Positions 16,499 to 24,239 of a stretch of DNA of 47,962 bases are shown one piece after another. The stretch spans positions 1 to 47,962 of the forward strand of contig CAZNYM010000010.1 of assembly GCA_964577255.1 (NCBI GenBank), read 5' to 3'. The translations under genes and the position numbers were made by a program. The stretch comes from Micavibrio_C sp964577255 (lineage in GTDB: Bacteria; Pseudomonadota; Alphaproteobacteria; Micavibrionales; Micavibrionaceae). The stretch's first letter is position 1. Each line of letters begins with the position of its first letter. Below the pieces are notes generated by a model. That model was not told the DNA's origin, ran no database searches, and saw nothing but the letters and a program-made list of their open reading frames with translations.

Positions 16499-18124
16499 AT
16501 GAAAACATCTGCCATAACCGCTCCCTCTTTCCTGCGCGACCACGTCTGTGTGGTCGCCGCGCTGGCCGTGCTGGCGTTCATCTGGGCGCCCTATGTTGCA
16601 AGCCTGCCTCTGACCACCAACGTGTCGTGGCTTCTGACGGTGATGGAACGGCTGCTGGCCGGCGGCACGGCCCTGAACGACGCCTACGAAGCCAATCCGC
16701 CGCTGGCGCAGTGGCTTTACGCGCTGCCGGCGCTGCTGCACATGCATCTGGGGCTGGCGCCGGGTGCGGCGGTCTATCTTTATGCCCTGATCCTCACGGG
16801 GCTTTCGGCGCTGGCGGGTTACCGGCTTTTGCGCCTTTGCCCGCCCTACGCGGCGCAGGCCGATTTTCTCACCGCCGCTTTCCTGCTTGCAGTCTGCTCC
16901 GTATTCACCTTCGATTTCGCCGAGCGCGAGATGTTCATCGTGCTGGGGCTGTGGCCTTTCATCATCGCGCAATATCTCATCACCCTGAAAGTACCGTTCG
17001 GCCGCGTTCAGGGCCCGCTTGTTCTGCTCGCGGGCTGCCTCGCTGTCCTCATCAAGCCGCATTACGGTCTGATCCCTGTGTTCTTCCTTTTCCACCGCAT
17101 GTTTTACACGCGCCGGGTATGGAGCCTGACCCGAGATCCAGACTTCATCGCCCTGGCGGCATGCACGATCCTGTACGCCGCTGTCTGTCTCGTCTTCTTC
17201 CACGATTATATCGCCGCCATCTTCCCCGATTTTCTTGAAATCTACCTGGCCTACCAGCCTTTCGATTATCAGTCCGGGGCGGAATGGACGCTCTTTTTCG
17301 TGCTGGCCGTGACGCTCGTCGGTCTTGGGTTTCTTATCAAGCCCGATTTCGACAGCGGCCGTCTTGTTGCCGCCCTCGGAGGCGTGGCCCTGCTGTGTTT
17401 CGTCTGCAACGCAACACAGATGAAAGCTTTCAATTATCACTTGCTGCCAACGCTTGTTTTCTTTTTCCTGGCGCTGGCGATTCTGATTCGTGCCGGGATG
17501 GATCGCTGGCTAAAAGCGATCCCGGCCCGTTCTCTTCTGATCTTGATACTGCTGGCCACTGTGACTTTTTTCACCGTGCGGCCTGGTGCCGGGGTTGAAA
17601 CCATCGCCCAGCTGCGCGCAAGCCCGCTCGCGCAAAAGATCGCCGCCTGTCCCAAACCCTGCACCTTCCTTCTGTTCGGCAACAAGGCCAACCAGTACAA
17701 GCTCGCACTTTACACCGGCACCGAAGTGGGTTCGCGTTTTTACTCCTTCCACTGGTTCCTGCCGCGCCTGCTGCGCGACGAATATCTGCAGCAGAAGGGC
17801 GAGAGCACCATGTCGCGCGCGGCTTTCGACCGCCTGGCCGCCAAGTATGCGGGTTTTGTCACCGAAGATTTCGCGCGCTACAAGCCGGGCCTGCTGCTGT
17901 TGGCCGACATGGCGCAGGCCGAAGGTGAAAAAGATGTCGTGTTCCAGGATTTTTTCCTGCGTCATGCGCCGGGGTTTTCCGACATATGGAAGCATTACCG
18001 CTGTGATGAAAACCTGACCGTATGGGACACCGGCCCCTTCACAATCGCCCAGCGCAAGCAGGGGGTGCAGTCGGTCCGGTACACCATATGCCGCCGCCTT
18101 GACGAAGGAGCGTCCGCGCCATGA
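16499..18124 (+). CDS. GT-C-fold membrane glycosyltransferase-like protein (ArnT/PMT type)
   Basis: A polytopic inner-membrane protein of about 541 residues with roughly ten to eleven hydrophobic segments in the first 370 residues and a soluble C-terminal part. The first periplasmic loop carries NDAYEANPPLAQWLY (residues 60-74). Its acidic residues and PPL fit the catalytic loop of GT-C lipid-linked-sugar transferases of the ArnT/PMT/GT39 type. Such enzymes move a sugar from a polyprenyl phosphate to lipid, protein or glycan. The C-terminal half contains several cysteines (AACPKPCTF, CDE, ICRR). The ATG at 16499 lacks a good Shine-Dalgarno; a start at 16439 is possible. It overlaps the following methyltransferase gene by four bases (ATGA). 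Confidence 0.75.
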   Translation: MKTSAITAPSFLRDHVCVVAALAVLAFIWAPYVASLPLTTNVSWLLTVMERLLAGGTALNDAYEANPPLAQWLYALPALLHMHLGLAPGAAVYLYALILTGLSALAGYRLLRLCPPYAAQADFLTAAFLLAVCSVFTFDFAEREMFIVLGLWPFIIAQYLITLKVPFGRVQGPLVLLAGCLAVLIKPHYGLIPVFFLFHRMFYTRRVWSLTRDPDFIALAACTILYAAVCLVFFHDYIAAIFPDFLEIYLAYQPFDYQSGAEWTLFFVLAVTLVGLGFLIKPDFDSGRLVAALGGVALLCFVCNATQMKAFNYHLLPTLVFFFLALAILIRAGMDRWLKAIPARSLLILILLATVTFFTVRPGAGVETIAQLRASPLAQKIAACPKPCTFLLFGNKANQYKLALYTGTEVGSRFYSFHWFLPRLLRDEYLQQKGESTMSRAAFDRLAAKYAGFVTEDFARYKPGLLLLADMAQAEGEKDVVFQDFFLRHAPGFSDIWKHYRCDENLTVWDTGPFTIAQRKQGVQSVRYTICRRLDEGASAP

Positions 18125-18981
18125 ACCGCTTTCTCTGGCCTTTGAAAATCGCCGCCAAGATCGTTCTTTCGCGACTGCCTTTTGGCTACGCACTGTGGCA
18201 GAAGCTGGGGCTTTTCCGCCTGGGCAAAATGGACACCGCTCATTACGCCGCCAAGATCTTTCGCCTGCATGCTGGCCACGCCTTCCCGCAGGGTTTTCCA
18301 CCCGGCTTCACCGCGCTCGAACTGGGGCCGGGCGACAGCATCGCTTCCGCTTTGCTCGCGGCGGGGGCGGGGGCGGACAAGGTCTATCTCATCGATGTCG
18401 GCGCGTTCGCCCACCGCGATCCCGCCGCTTACAAGGCGCTGGCGCGCGAACTGCGCGAAAAAGGCATGAACGCCCCAGATATCGAAAGCGCGCGGAGCTT
18501 CGAAGACATCCTGCGCCTCTGCAACGCCGTTTACCTTACCGGAGGCCTGGCCAGCTTGCGCGAACTGCCGGATAACAGTGTCGATTTCATCTGGTCGCAT
18601 TCGGTGCTCGAGCATGTGCGCGTGCATGAATTCGCCGAGGAAATGCGTGAGCTGCGCCGCCTGCTCAAGCCCGCCGGCCGCGCCTCGCACAACATTAATT
18701 ATAAAGACCACCTGGCCGAGGCGCTCAACAATCTGCGCTTTTCCGACGCGCTGTGGGAGAGCGATTTTTTCGTGCGTTCCGGTTTTTACACCAACCGCCT
18801 GCGCCACCACGAAATCATGGATGTTTTTCGCCGTGAAGGTTATAAGGTGATGTTCGAGGAAACAGGGGTCTGGCCGGCCCTGCCGACACCGCGCACGGCG
18901 CTGGCGCCGCGCTTTCAGGCCATGAACGACGCGCAGCTTCTCATCCGCACGGCTCACGCCGTCCTGAGCAAAGGAGAATGA
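18121..18981 (+). CDS. Class I SAM-dependent methyltransferase
   Basis: This 286-residue protein has the SAM-binding glycine motif TALELGPGDSIAS (residues 64-76). It has an acidic residue ending the second strand (VYLIDVG), the DFIWSHSVLEHV motif IV region and an LRRLLKPAGR post-motif, as in Methyltransf_11/23 enzymes. The target is unknown. Translational coupling to the GT-C transferase suggests methylation of a glycan or its lipid carrier, which is an inference from context only. A short hydrophobic N-terminus (residues 5-28) might associate it with the membrane. The PH-domain gene begins one base after its stop codon. Confidence 0.85.
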   Translation: MNRFLWPLKIAAKIVLSRLPFGYALWQKLGLFRLGKMDTAHYAAKIFRLHAGHAFPQGFPPGFTALELGPGDSIASALLAAGAGADKVYLIDVGAFAHRDPAAYKALARELREKGMNAPDIESARSFEDILRLCNAVYLTGGLASLRELPDNSVDFIWSHSVLEHVRVHEFAEEMRELRRLLKPAGRASHNINYKDHLAEALNNLRFSDALWESDFFVRSGFYTNRLRHHEIMDVFRREGYKVMFEETGVWPALPTPRTALAPRFQAMNDAQLLIRTAHAVLSKGE

Positions 18982-18982
18982 C

Positions 18983-19540
18983 ATGAGTTTCATCAGCAAG
19001 CATATCGTCGACAACGACGAACGCATCCGCTGCGTGGCGCGGCTGCACTGGGTTTATGTCGTCCAGGGCGTCATATGGTTTTTCCTGTTCCTGACGATTG
19101 CCGAGGCGATCCGCACGGGTCTGTCTTACGCAATAGGCGCGCCGTGCTGCGACCAGCTCGCGCCGGTGATGGTCATGGGCTACAATATTGGCTCGCCCTT
19201 TCAGTGGATCGTGTGGATGATGGTGGGCACGGGGCTGATGGTCTTTCTCGTCTATCTGTTCAAATACATGTCCTCCGAGATTGCCCTCACCAGCCACCGC
19301 ATCATCTATAAAACCGGCCTGCTGTTCATCGAGGTCGAGGAAGTGGATCTCTCCGAAATCCGCGCCGAGACCGTCGACCACGGCCTGTTCGGACGGTTTT
19401 TCAACTATGGTCGCCTGAAGCTCGATTCGCGCTTCGTCGGCGACATCGTGCTGCCCGCCATGCGCGCGCCCTATAAATTCCTGCAGATGATGCACCGGAT
19501 GCGCCGGCAGGAGCGGGAACGGGCCGTCGTCGCCGCCTGA
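18983..19540 (+). CDS. Membrane-bound bacterial PH (bPH2/DUF304) domain protein
   Basis: A 185-residue protein with two transmembrane segments (about residues 27-47 and 70-92). A C-terminal bacterial pleckstrin-homology-like domain of the YdbS/YdbT type follows. It is recognisable by the strand pattern TSHRIIYKTGLLFIEVEEVDLSEIRAETVD (split here for description at the TSHR and EVDLSEI motifs) and GRLKLDS. These proteins are poorly understood; some relatives are linked to envelope stress or bacteriocin export. It is the third gene of the operon with the GT-C transferase and methyltransferase. It has a usable Shine-Dalgarno (AAAGGAGAA) inside the end of the preceding gene. Confidence 0.85.
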   Translation: MSFISKHIVDNDERIRCVARLHWVYVVQGVIWFFLFLTIAEAIRTGLSYAIGAPCCDQLAPVMVMGYNIGSPFQWIVWMMVGTGLMVFLVYLFKYMSSEIALTSHRIIYKTGLLFIEVEEVDLSEIRAETVDHGLFGRFFNYGRLKLDSRFVGDIVLPAMRAPYKFLQMMHRMRRQERERAVVAA

Positions 19541-19560
19541 AAAGGCCTGTGGACGGAAAA

Positions 19561-19576
19561 ACACAACCTATTGTGT
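19561..19576 (+). promoter_or_regulatory. NrdR box upstream of nrdB
   Basis: ACACAACCTATTGTGT is a perfect inverted repeat (ACACAA/TTGTGT) of 16 bases and fits the NrdR box consensus (ACACWATATATAGTGT-like). It overlaps or abuts a TATAAT at 19580-19585, where NrdR binding would repress ribonucleotide reductase transcription when dATP is high. Confidence 0.75.
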
Positions 19577-19592
19577 GTTTATAATCGTTCAT

Positions 19593-19608
19593 ATACCATC
19601 TATGGACA
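19593..19608 (+). promoter_or_regulatory. Possible second, degenerate NrdR box
   Basis: ATACCATCTATGGACA begins 32 bases after the first NrdR box, the three-helical-turn spacing usual for paired boxes. It matches the consensus at about nine of 16 positions and contains the palindrome CCATCTATGG. It is much weaker than the first box. Confidence 0.4.
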
Positions 19609-19700
19609 ATCTGGCTTGTGGAGAACTCTGCAAACAGACTCCCCTTTGTCTCTGAAATCGCCTATCTGATTCCCATAACCTTTCCTCAGGAGATTTTGCC

Positions 19701-20756
19701 ATGGCCCAGTCCGCCCTTAAGACCCCCACCCTTCAGGATGACGTCACCGGCGCCGTCTCGCCCCTCCTGCAGGAGCGCCATGTCTACAAACCCTTCCTGT
19801 ACCCGTGGTGCTACGAAGCGTGGCTGACGCAGCAGCGCATCCACTGGCTGCCCGAGGAAGTGCCGCTCGCCGAGGATGTGCGCGACTGGAAGAACAAGCT
19901 GACCGCATCCGAGAAAAATCTGATGACGCAGATTTTCCGCTTCTTCACGCAATCGGACGTGGAAGTGAACAACTGCTACATGAAGCATTATTCCCAGGTG
20001 TTCGGCCCGGTCGAGGTGCAGATGATGCTCTCCGCCTTCTCCAACATCGAAACCGTGCACATCGCCGCCTATTCGCACCTGCTCGACACCATCGGCATGC
20101 CCGAGGTCGAATATTCCGCCTTCCTCCAGTACAAAGAGATGAAGGACAAGTTCGACTACATGCAGAACGCCAGCATGAAATCCCGCCGCGACATCGCCAA
20201 GACCATGGCCATGTTCGGCGCCTTCACCGAAGGGCTGCAATTGTTCGCGTCGTTTGCGATCCTGATGAATTTCCCGCGCTTCAACAAAATGAAGGGCATG
20301 GGCCAGATCGTGACCTGGAGCGTGCGCGATGAAACCCTGCATTGCCTGTCGATGATCAAATTGTTCAACGCCTTCATCGCCGAGAACCAGGACATCTGGG
20401 ATGCCGGCCTTAAGAAGGAAATCACTGACAGCTGCAAGACCATCATCGGCTTCGAGGATAAATTCATCGACCTCGCCTTCGAGCAGGGCGAAGTCGAGGG
20501 CCTGAAGCCCGAAGACGTGAAGCAGTATATTCGCTATATCGGCGACCGCCGCCTGCAGCAGCTCAATCTCGAGCCTGCTTTCAACATAGGTAAAAACCCG
20601 CTGCCGTGGATGGATATCATGCTCAACGGCGCCGAACACACCAACTTCTTCGAGAACCGCGCCACGGAATATTCCAAGGCCTCGACCCAGGGCACCTGGG
20701 AGGAAGTGTTCTCAGACGACGTGTTCTCGGGGAATTACGGCCGCAAATCCGCCTGA
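19701..20756 (+). CDS. nrdB: Ribonucleoside-diphosphate reductase, class Ia beta subunit
   Basis: NrdB houses the di-iron centre and tyrosyl radical that class Ia ribonucleotide reductase uses to make deoxyribonucleotides. The 351-residue protein has the metal-ligand segment FSNIETVHIAAYSHLL with E117 and H120. Y124 is in the position of the radical tyrosine (E. coli Tyr122 context). A second ligand set is in the later helix WSVRDETLHCLSMI. The C-terminal tail that docks on NrdA is acidic and aromatic (SDDVFSGNYG). A good Shine-Dalgarno (AGGAG, eight bases before ATG) and an NrdR box precede it. nrdA is not in the window. The last 22 bases overlap a convergent gene. Confidence 0.97.
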   Translation: MAQSALKTPTLQDDVTGAVSPLLQERHVYKPFLYPWCYEAWLTQQRIHWLPEEVPLAEDVRDWKNKLTASEKNLMTQIFRFFTQSDVEVNNCYMKHYSQVFGPVEVQMMLSAFSNIETVHIAAYSHLLDTIGMPEVEYSAFLQYKEMKDKFDYMQNASMKSRRDIAKTMAMFGAFTEGLQLFASFAILMNFPRFNKMKGMGQIVTWSVRDETLHCLSMIKLFNAFIAENQDIWDAGLKKEITDSCKTIIGFEDKFIDLAFEQGEVEGLKPEDVKQYIRYIGDRRLQQLNLEPAFNIGKNPLPWMDIMLNGAEHTNFFENRATEYSKASTQGTWEEVFSDDVFSGNYGRKSA

Positions 20757-21217
20757 CCAAGCGCGCTGTAACCGTTGATCAGCATGACGTAGTCCAGGGG
20801 TTGCATGTGCTCCTGCGGGATCTGCTGGCCGCGGTCGCAGGCCAAAAGGATCACCAGCGAATCAAGTCTCTGCTTCTGATCGATGTCGCTCGCAACATTC
20901 GCAGCCACGTCCGGTTTCAGGCTGGCGTAAAACAGATCCTTGTCGTAGCGCTCGAAATACTCGTCATGCCCCAGGCGCTGCGCCAGGTTGGTGGCCGCGC
21001 ATAAATCTCTCTGCGTCAAGGGCCGCGTCTTACCGAATGCCGCCATCAGACGATCACCCAGCTCGATACGTATGGCGACCATCTTGCCCGGGTCCGGCCC
21101 CGGTTCCGTGGTCGTGCCGCCGTGGCCGAGTACGGGATAAGAGCGCAAGGCGGGCGAAAGCCCCATCGCGATGCCGAAGGCCAAAGACGCCAGACCGGCC
21201 GCGAAACTCTTCTTCAT
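20735..21217 (-). CDS. Small exported protein, third of three tandem paralogues
   Basis: A 160-residue protein with a clear signal peptide (MKKSFAAGLASLAFGIAMGLSPALRS). I recognise no named family, but it shares a pattern with the two genes upstream. A conserved cysteine (LTQRDLCAATN, C93 region) is followed by a helical stretch with DEYFERYDKDLF. Near the end comes a hydrophobic helix leading to LLACDRGQQIPQEHM. The motif AC-D/Q-R-x(2,4)-P-x-E/S recurs in all three proteins. The two cysteines may pair in the periplasm. Start overlaps the previous stop by four bases. Its end overlaps nrdB on the other strand by 22 bases. Confidence 0.7.
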   Translation of the reverse strand: MKKSFAAGLASLAFGIAMGLSPALRSYPVLGHGGTTTEPGPDPGKMVAIRIELGDRLMAAFGKTRPLTQRDLCAATNLAQRLGHDEYFERYDKDLFYASLKPDVAANVASDIDQKQRLDSLVILLACDRGQQIPQEHMQPLDYVMLINGYSALGQADLRP

Positions 21218-21663
21218 TGCGGCCCCTCCGCTTGTTGCGGCGGCGGGGGCGGCTCGGCAAAAAGCGACTCCGGCTTCAGGTTCCGCTGACAGGCAATCAT
21301 GTTGGCCAGAATCTGTCCCTGATACTGGGCGCTGGCTTTCTGGACACCCCGCGCCATATCTTCATCAGAAAGATTGTTCTCCTTTTGCACCAACGCCCAG
21401 TTACTGCGCAAACGATCATATTCCAGCACGAAAGGCGCCGCCCATGTGGCTTCACAGTCGCTGAGAGAGAGGCGCTTGAGAGACTTGCGTACCTCGGTCA
21501 GTTCAAGGCGGCGTTCCTTCTCGGTGGGATTAGGCGGATAAGGATGAAGCCCTGCTATCCGGTTGCTTTGCGCCTCCAGGGGCTGAAGCGCCGGGCCGGA
21601 CACGGCGCAACCGCCGGCAGCCAGCATAAACGTCGCGACGATGCAAAATCCCTTGCCGTTCAT
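21214..21663 (-). CDS. Small putative lipoprotein, second of three tandem paralogues
   Basis: A 149-residue protein whose N-terminus (MNGKGFCIVATFMLAAGGC) looks like a lipoprotein signal with C19 as the lipidated residue, although the lipobox (AGGC) is not ideal. The body has LSDCEATWAAPFVLEYDRL and, later, ILANMIACQRNLKPESLF. These correspond to FSSCSSQ...EYEDF and FDLVACDRNIPSEHF of the upstream gene. The C-terminus is proline-rich. It overlaps both neighbours by four bases, so the three genes form a tightly coupled operon. Function unknown. Confidence 0.7.
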   Translation of the reverse strand: MNGKGFCIVATFMLAAGGCAVSGPALQPLEAQSNRIAGLHPYPPNPTEKERRLELTEVRKSLKRLSLSDCEATWAAPFVLEYDRLRSNWALVQKENNLSDEDMARGVQKASAQYQGQILANMIACQRNLKPESLFAEPPPPPQQAEGPQ

Positions 21664-22289
21664 TGCGGGCTCGTCCCCCCTTTGGGTCCCGGCGCGGCGG
21701 CCTGGGTGCGCTCCTGCTTTATGAAGTGCTCGGAAGGAATGTTCCGGTCACACGCCACCAGGTCGAACAAGGCCTGGCCGTAGAAATTGGTCAGAAACCC
21801 TTCATACCGCCGGCGAAGCCCGTTTTCCGCGTAAGTCGTGAATATCTTGATCTCTTCCTCATCGGGCTCTTCCCCGTTTTTTGTCACGCTGTCGCTTTTG
21901 AAGCGCTCAATGGATCTTCGCGTGCCGTCGGCGACGAAACCGGGAATTTGCGCCACAAAATCCTCGTACTCCACCATCAGGCGCGAAAGGCGCTGGGACG
22001 AGCAGGAGGAAAATTGTTTTTCACGCAGCTGCTGCTGAAAAGCGACGATGCGCTCGGCCGCGGCGATCTGCTCGGGCGTAAGGGCGGGATGACCGTGCGG
22101 CAAGGCCTGCGCTGCCGGCGATCCGGGCGCGGGGGTGCGGGCTTCGGGCACGGGAGCGGAGGGAGCGGTCCGGGGGCGGTAAACGGAGCCGGGGGGAAGC
22201 TCGTCGGCAGCGGCCGCGGCACCGGAAGCCAGCGCGACACTGAGAAAAAATGACGGTAAAAAGCCGCGAACCCTGTTCGTTGATCCCAT
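21660..22289 (-). CDS. Small exported protein, first of three tandem paralogues
   Basis: A 209-residue exported protein: a signal peptide (residues 1-27, ending GAAAAADE), then a Pro/Ala-rich spacer (about residues 30-65). A predicted helical domain follows, with FSSCSSQRLSRLMVEYEDF and the closing motif LFDLVACDRNIPSEHF. No known family comes to mind. The same two-cysteine pattern is found in the next two genes, so the operon appears to have arisen by duplication and divergence. It starts about 70 bases after the terminator of the fasciclin gene and probably has its own promoter. Confidence 0.7.
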   Translation of the reverse strand: MGSTNRVRGFLPSFFLSVALASGAAAAADELPPGSVYRPRTAPSAPVPEARTPAPGSPAAQALPHGHPALTPEQIAAAERIVAFQQQLREKQFSSCSSQRLSRLMVEYEDFVAQIPGFVADGTRRSIERFKSDSVTKNGEEPDEEEIKIFTTYAENGLRRRYEGFLTNFYGQALFDLVACDRNIPSEHFIKQERTQAAAPGPKGGTSPQ

Positions 22290-22361
22290 GCGTGTCTCCC
22301 CGGACTTCTTTTCTTGTTCCTGCAGCGAAGGCTAACACCATCGGCCGGGCGCGGGCAACAA

Positions 22362-22388
22362 AAAACCCCGGTAAAAAACCGGGGTTTT
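22362..22388 (-). terminator. Intrinsic terminator of the fasciclin-domain gene
   Basis: AAAACCCCGGT (22362-22372) and ACCGGGGTTTT (22378-22388) form a perfect 11-bp stem with a five-base loop. On the minus strand the stem ends in a T-run (TTTTTTG), 24 bases after the stop of the gene at 22412. Confidence 0.9.
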
Positions 22389-22411
22389 CGTGATTTTAGA
22401 GCGGAAAAAGC

Positions 22412-23029
22412 TTAATGCGCGCCTTCTGCGGCCGGGGCGGGCTCGCCGGCGGCCGGGGTGGTTTCAGCCGGGGGCGGCATGATCACGGTGTCGATCACGT
22501 GGATCACGCCGTTCGAGGCCGCCACATCGGCGGAAGACACGGTGGCATCGCCCACCTTGACCATCTCGCCGGTGCCGTCAACCTTGACCATCGCGCCCTG
22601 CAGAGTGGTCAGCTCGACCGTCGTGCCCTTGGCATCGGCCGCAGCCACTTTGCCGGGAACGACATGGTATTTCAGGATGCCCTGCAGCTTCTCTTTGTTC
22701 TCAGGCTTGATCAGATCTTCCATCGTGCCGGCCGGCAGCTTGGCGAACGCGGCGTTGCTGGGCGCGAACACGGTGAAGGGGCCTTCACCCTTGAGGGCTT
22801 CAACCAGCTCAGCGGCGGTCAGTGCGCTGACCAGGGTAGAGAAGTCGGCGTTGGCGGTCGCCACGTCGACGATGGTGCCGGCGGCAACCGTTTCAGCGGC
22901 GGGCGCGGCTTCGGTCGTGGCGGCAGCGGCGGCAGGCGCCGCGGCGTCATGGCCGTGATCTTCGGCAACGGCCGGGTTAACAAGGCCGAGCACCAACAGG
23001 GACGCGGCACCGAGAAGGACTTTTTTCAT
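22412..23029 (-). CDS. Exported fasciclin (FAS1) domain protein
   Basis: A 205-residue secreted protein. The signal peptide (MKKVLLGAASLLVLGLVNPAVAED) is followed by an Ala-rich, low-complexity linker (residues 25-52). One FAS1 domain then extends to about residue 185, recognised by FSTLVSALTAAELVEALKGEGPFT (H1-like region, quoted only to the first TVFAPSNAAF) and ending ASNGVIHVIDTVIMPP. The tail is Pro/Ala-rich. FAS1 domains usually mediate adhesion or matrix interactions. The ATG at 23029 is ten bases from AGGAG (23044-23040); a TTG at 23038 would be only one base from it. Monocistronic, with its own terminator. Confidence 0.93.
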   Translation of the reverse strand: MKKVLLGAASLLVLGLVNPAVAEDHGHDAAAPAAAAATTEAAPAAETVAAGTIVDVATANADFSTLVSALTAAELVEALKGEGPFTVFAPSNAAFAKLPAGTMEDLIKPENKEKLQGILKYHVVPGKVAAADAKGTTVELTTLQGAMVKVDGTGEMVKVGDATVSSADVAASNGVIHVIDTVIMPPPAETTPAAGEPAPAAEGAH

Positions 23030-23362
23030 TGTAGTCAAGCTCCTGGAGTAGAGAGGGTTATAATGGATGAGATATGTTTATCTTTTTGCGGAAAAAGTAA
23101 AGGACGATTCGGGTTTTTTCTAATAAAATCAGAATGCTGCCACAATTAAACCATAAGCGTTAAAAAACCGCCCCGCGAAACCCTAACACCCGCCCTGCGA
23201 ATCGGGTACAATCGGCGTAGAGAATTGCACCAAGGATATTCATTGTCCCCCGCCCCTGCTTTTCCTCCCCCTGCCGTTTCCGGCGCCGCCTTCCCCCGAA
23301 GCCGCCCTCCCCGTCATTGTCGCTTTTTTTCGCCCCCTCTCACTTGAAAGGAGCCTTCTCCC
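23030..23362. promoter_or_regulatory. Divergent intergenic region between the fasciclin gene and phoH
   Basis: These 333 bases hold no convincing gene. On the minus strand, TTGTGG (23145-23140) and TAGAAA (23122-23117) with 17 bases between them are a possible promoter for the fasciclin gene, which also has AGGAG at 23044-23040. On the plus strand, TACAAT at 23207-23212 is a possible -10 for phoH without a good -35. This would leave a leader of about 140 bases that is unusually pyrimidine-rich (CCCCC and CTTTTC runs) up to AAAGGAG at about 23347-23353. I see no stable riboswitch-like fold. Confidence 0.4.
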
Positions 23363-24136
23363 ATGCCGAAAAGAACCCGCCACGACAAGTCGAACAAACA
23401 CCAGAAACGGGCGCTTTTACGGTCGGAACAGAGGGGGAATGTAGTCAGGCATCCGGGATGGGATCCGCTCGACGACAATTTCGCCGCGCGGATCGACGAC
23501 AACCGCGACAAATCCTATATCCGCAAGGTCAAGCCCCGCACCGAGGGCCAGACCCGCCTGATGGAGTCCATCGCCGCGCGCAACCTGACCCTCGCCATCG
23601 GTCCGGCGGGCACGGGCAAGACCTATCTCGCCATCGCCGCCGCGGTGGAAAAAATGGAAGCAGGCGCAGTCGAACGCATCATCCTTTCGCGCCCGGCGAT
23701 GGAAGCTGGCGAATCGCTCGGCTTCCTGCCCGGCGACATGCACGAAAAAATGGCTCCGTATCTGCGCCCGCTTTATGACGCACTGGGCGACCGCCTGGGC
23801 GGCAAGCGCGTGAAACAGTATCTCGAGGAAGGCACGATCGAAATCGCCCCCGTCGGCTATATGCGCGGCCGCACGCTCAACAATGCCTTCGTCGTCATCG
23901 ACGAAGCGCAGAACTGCACCTACACCCAGCTCAAAATGCTGCTCTCGCGGCTGGGCTGGAACTCCACCATGGTCATCACCGGCGACCCCGACCAGAGTGA
24001 CCTGCTCGACGGCCTTTCGGGCCTGGGGCCGATCGCGCGCAAGCTCGAAGCGGTGTCCGATATCGGCGTCGTGCGCCTGGGCGCGGCCGACATCGTCCGC
24101 CACCCGCTGGTCGCGAAGATGCTCGACGTTCTTTGA
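23363..24136 (+). CDS. PhoH-like AAA-type ATPase
   Basis: A 257-residue cytoplasmic PhoH-family P-loop ATPase. A basic N-terminal tail precedes the Walker A motif GPAGTGKT, the RPAMEAGESLGFLPGDMHEKM signature, and Walker B in FVVIDEAQN. GDPDQSDL follows and acts as sensor I region. PhoH proteins are phosphate-regulated in some bacteria and are suspected to be RNA helicases or to work with YbeY-type RNases; here only the ATPase can be asserted. The short form without a PIN or KH domain fits. A strong Shine-Dalgarno (AAAGGAG) and a downstream terminator mark it as a single gene. Confidence 0.93.
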   Translation: MPKRTRHDKSNKHQKRALLRSEQRGNVVRHPGWDPLDDNFAARIDDNRDKSYIRKVKPRTEGQTRLMESIAARNLTLAIGPAGTGKTYLAIAAAVEKMEAGAVERIILSRPAMEAGESLGFLPGDMHEKMAPYLRPLYDALGDRLGGKRVKQYLEEGTIEIAPVGYMRGRTLNNAFVVIDEAQNCTYTQLKMLLSRLGWNSTMVITGDPDQSDLLDGLSGLGPIARKLEAVSDIGVVRLGAADIVRHPLVAKMLDVL

Positions 24137-24160
24137 TTTCCTCCTCCAATCACACCTTTT

Positions 24161-24187
24161 CCGGGAGCCTCGCGCTCCCGGATTTTT
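24161..24187 (+). terminator. Intrinsic terminator after phoH
   Basis: CCGGGAGC (24161-24168) and GCTCCCGG (24174-24181) form a perfect 8-bp GC-rich stem with a five-base loop, followed by ATTTTT, 25 bases after the phoH stop. Confidence 0.9.
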
Positions 24188-24239
24188 CTGTGGCGAGTTT
24201 GATTGCGCCGGGCCGCCTTCCTCTGCTAACCTCCCCACC

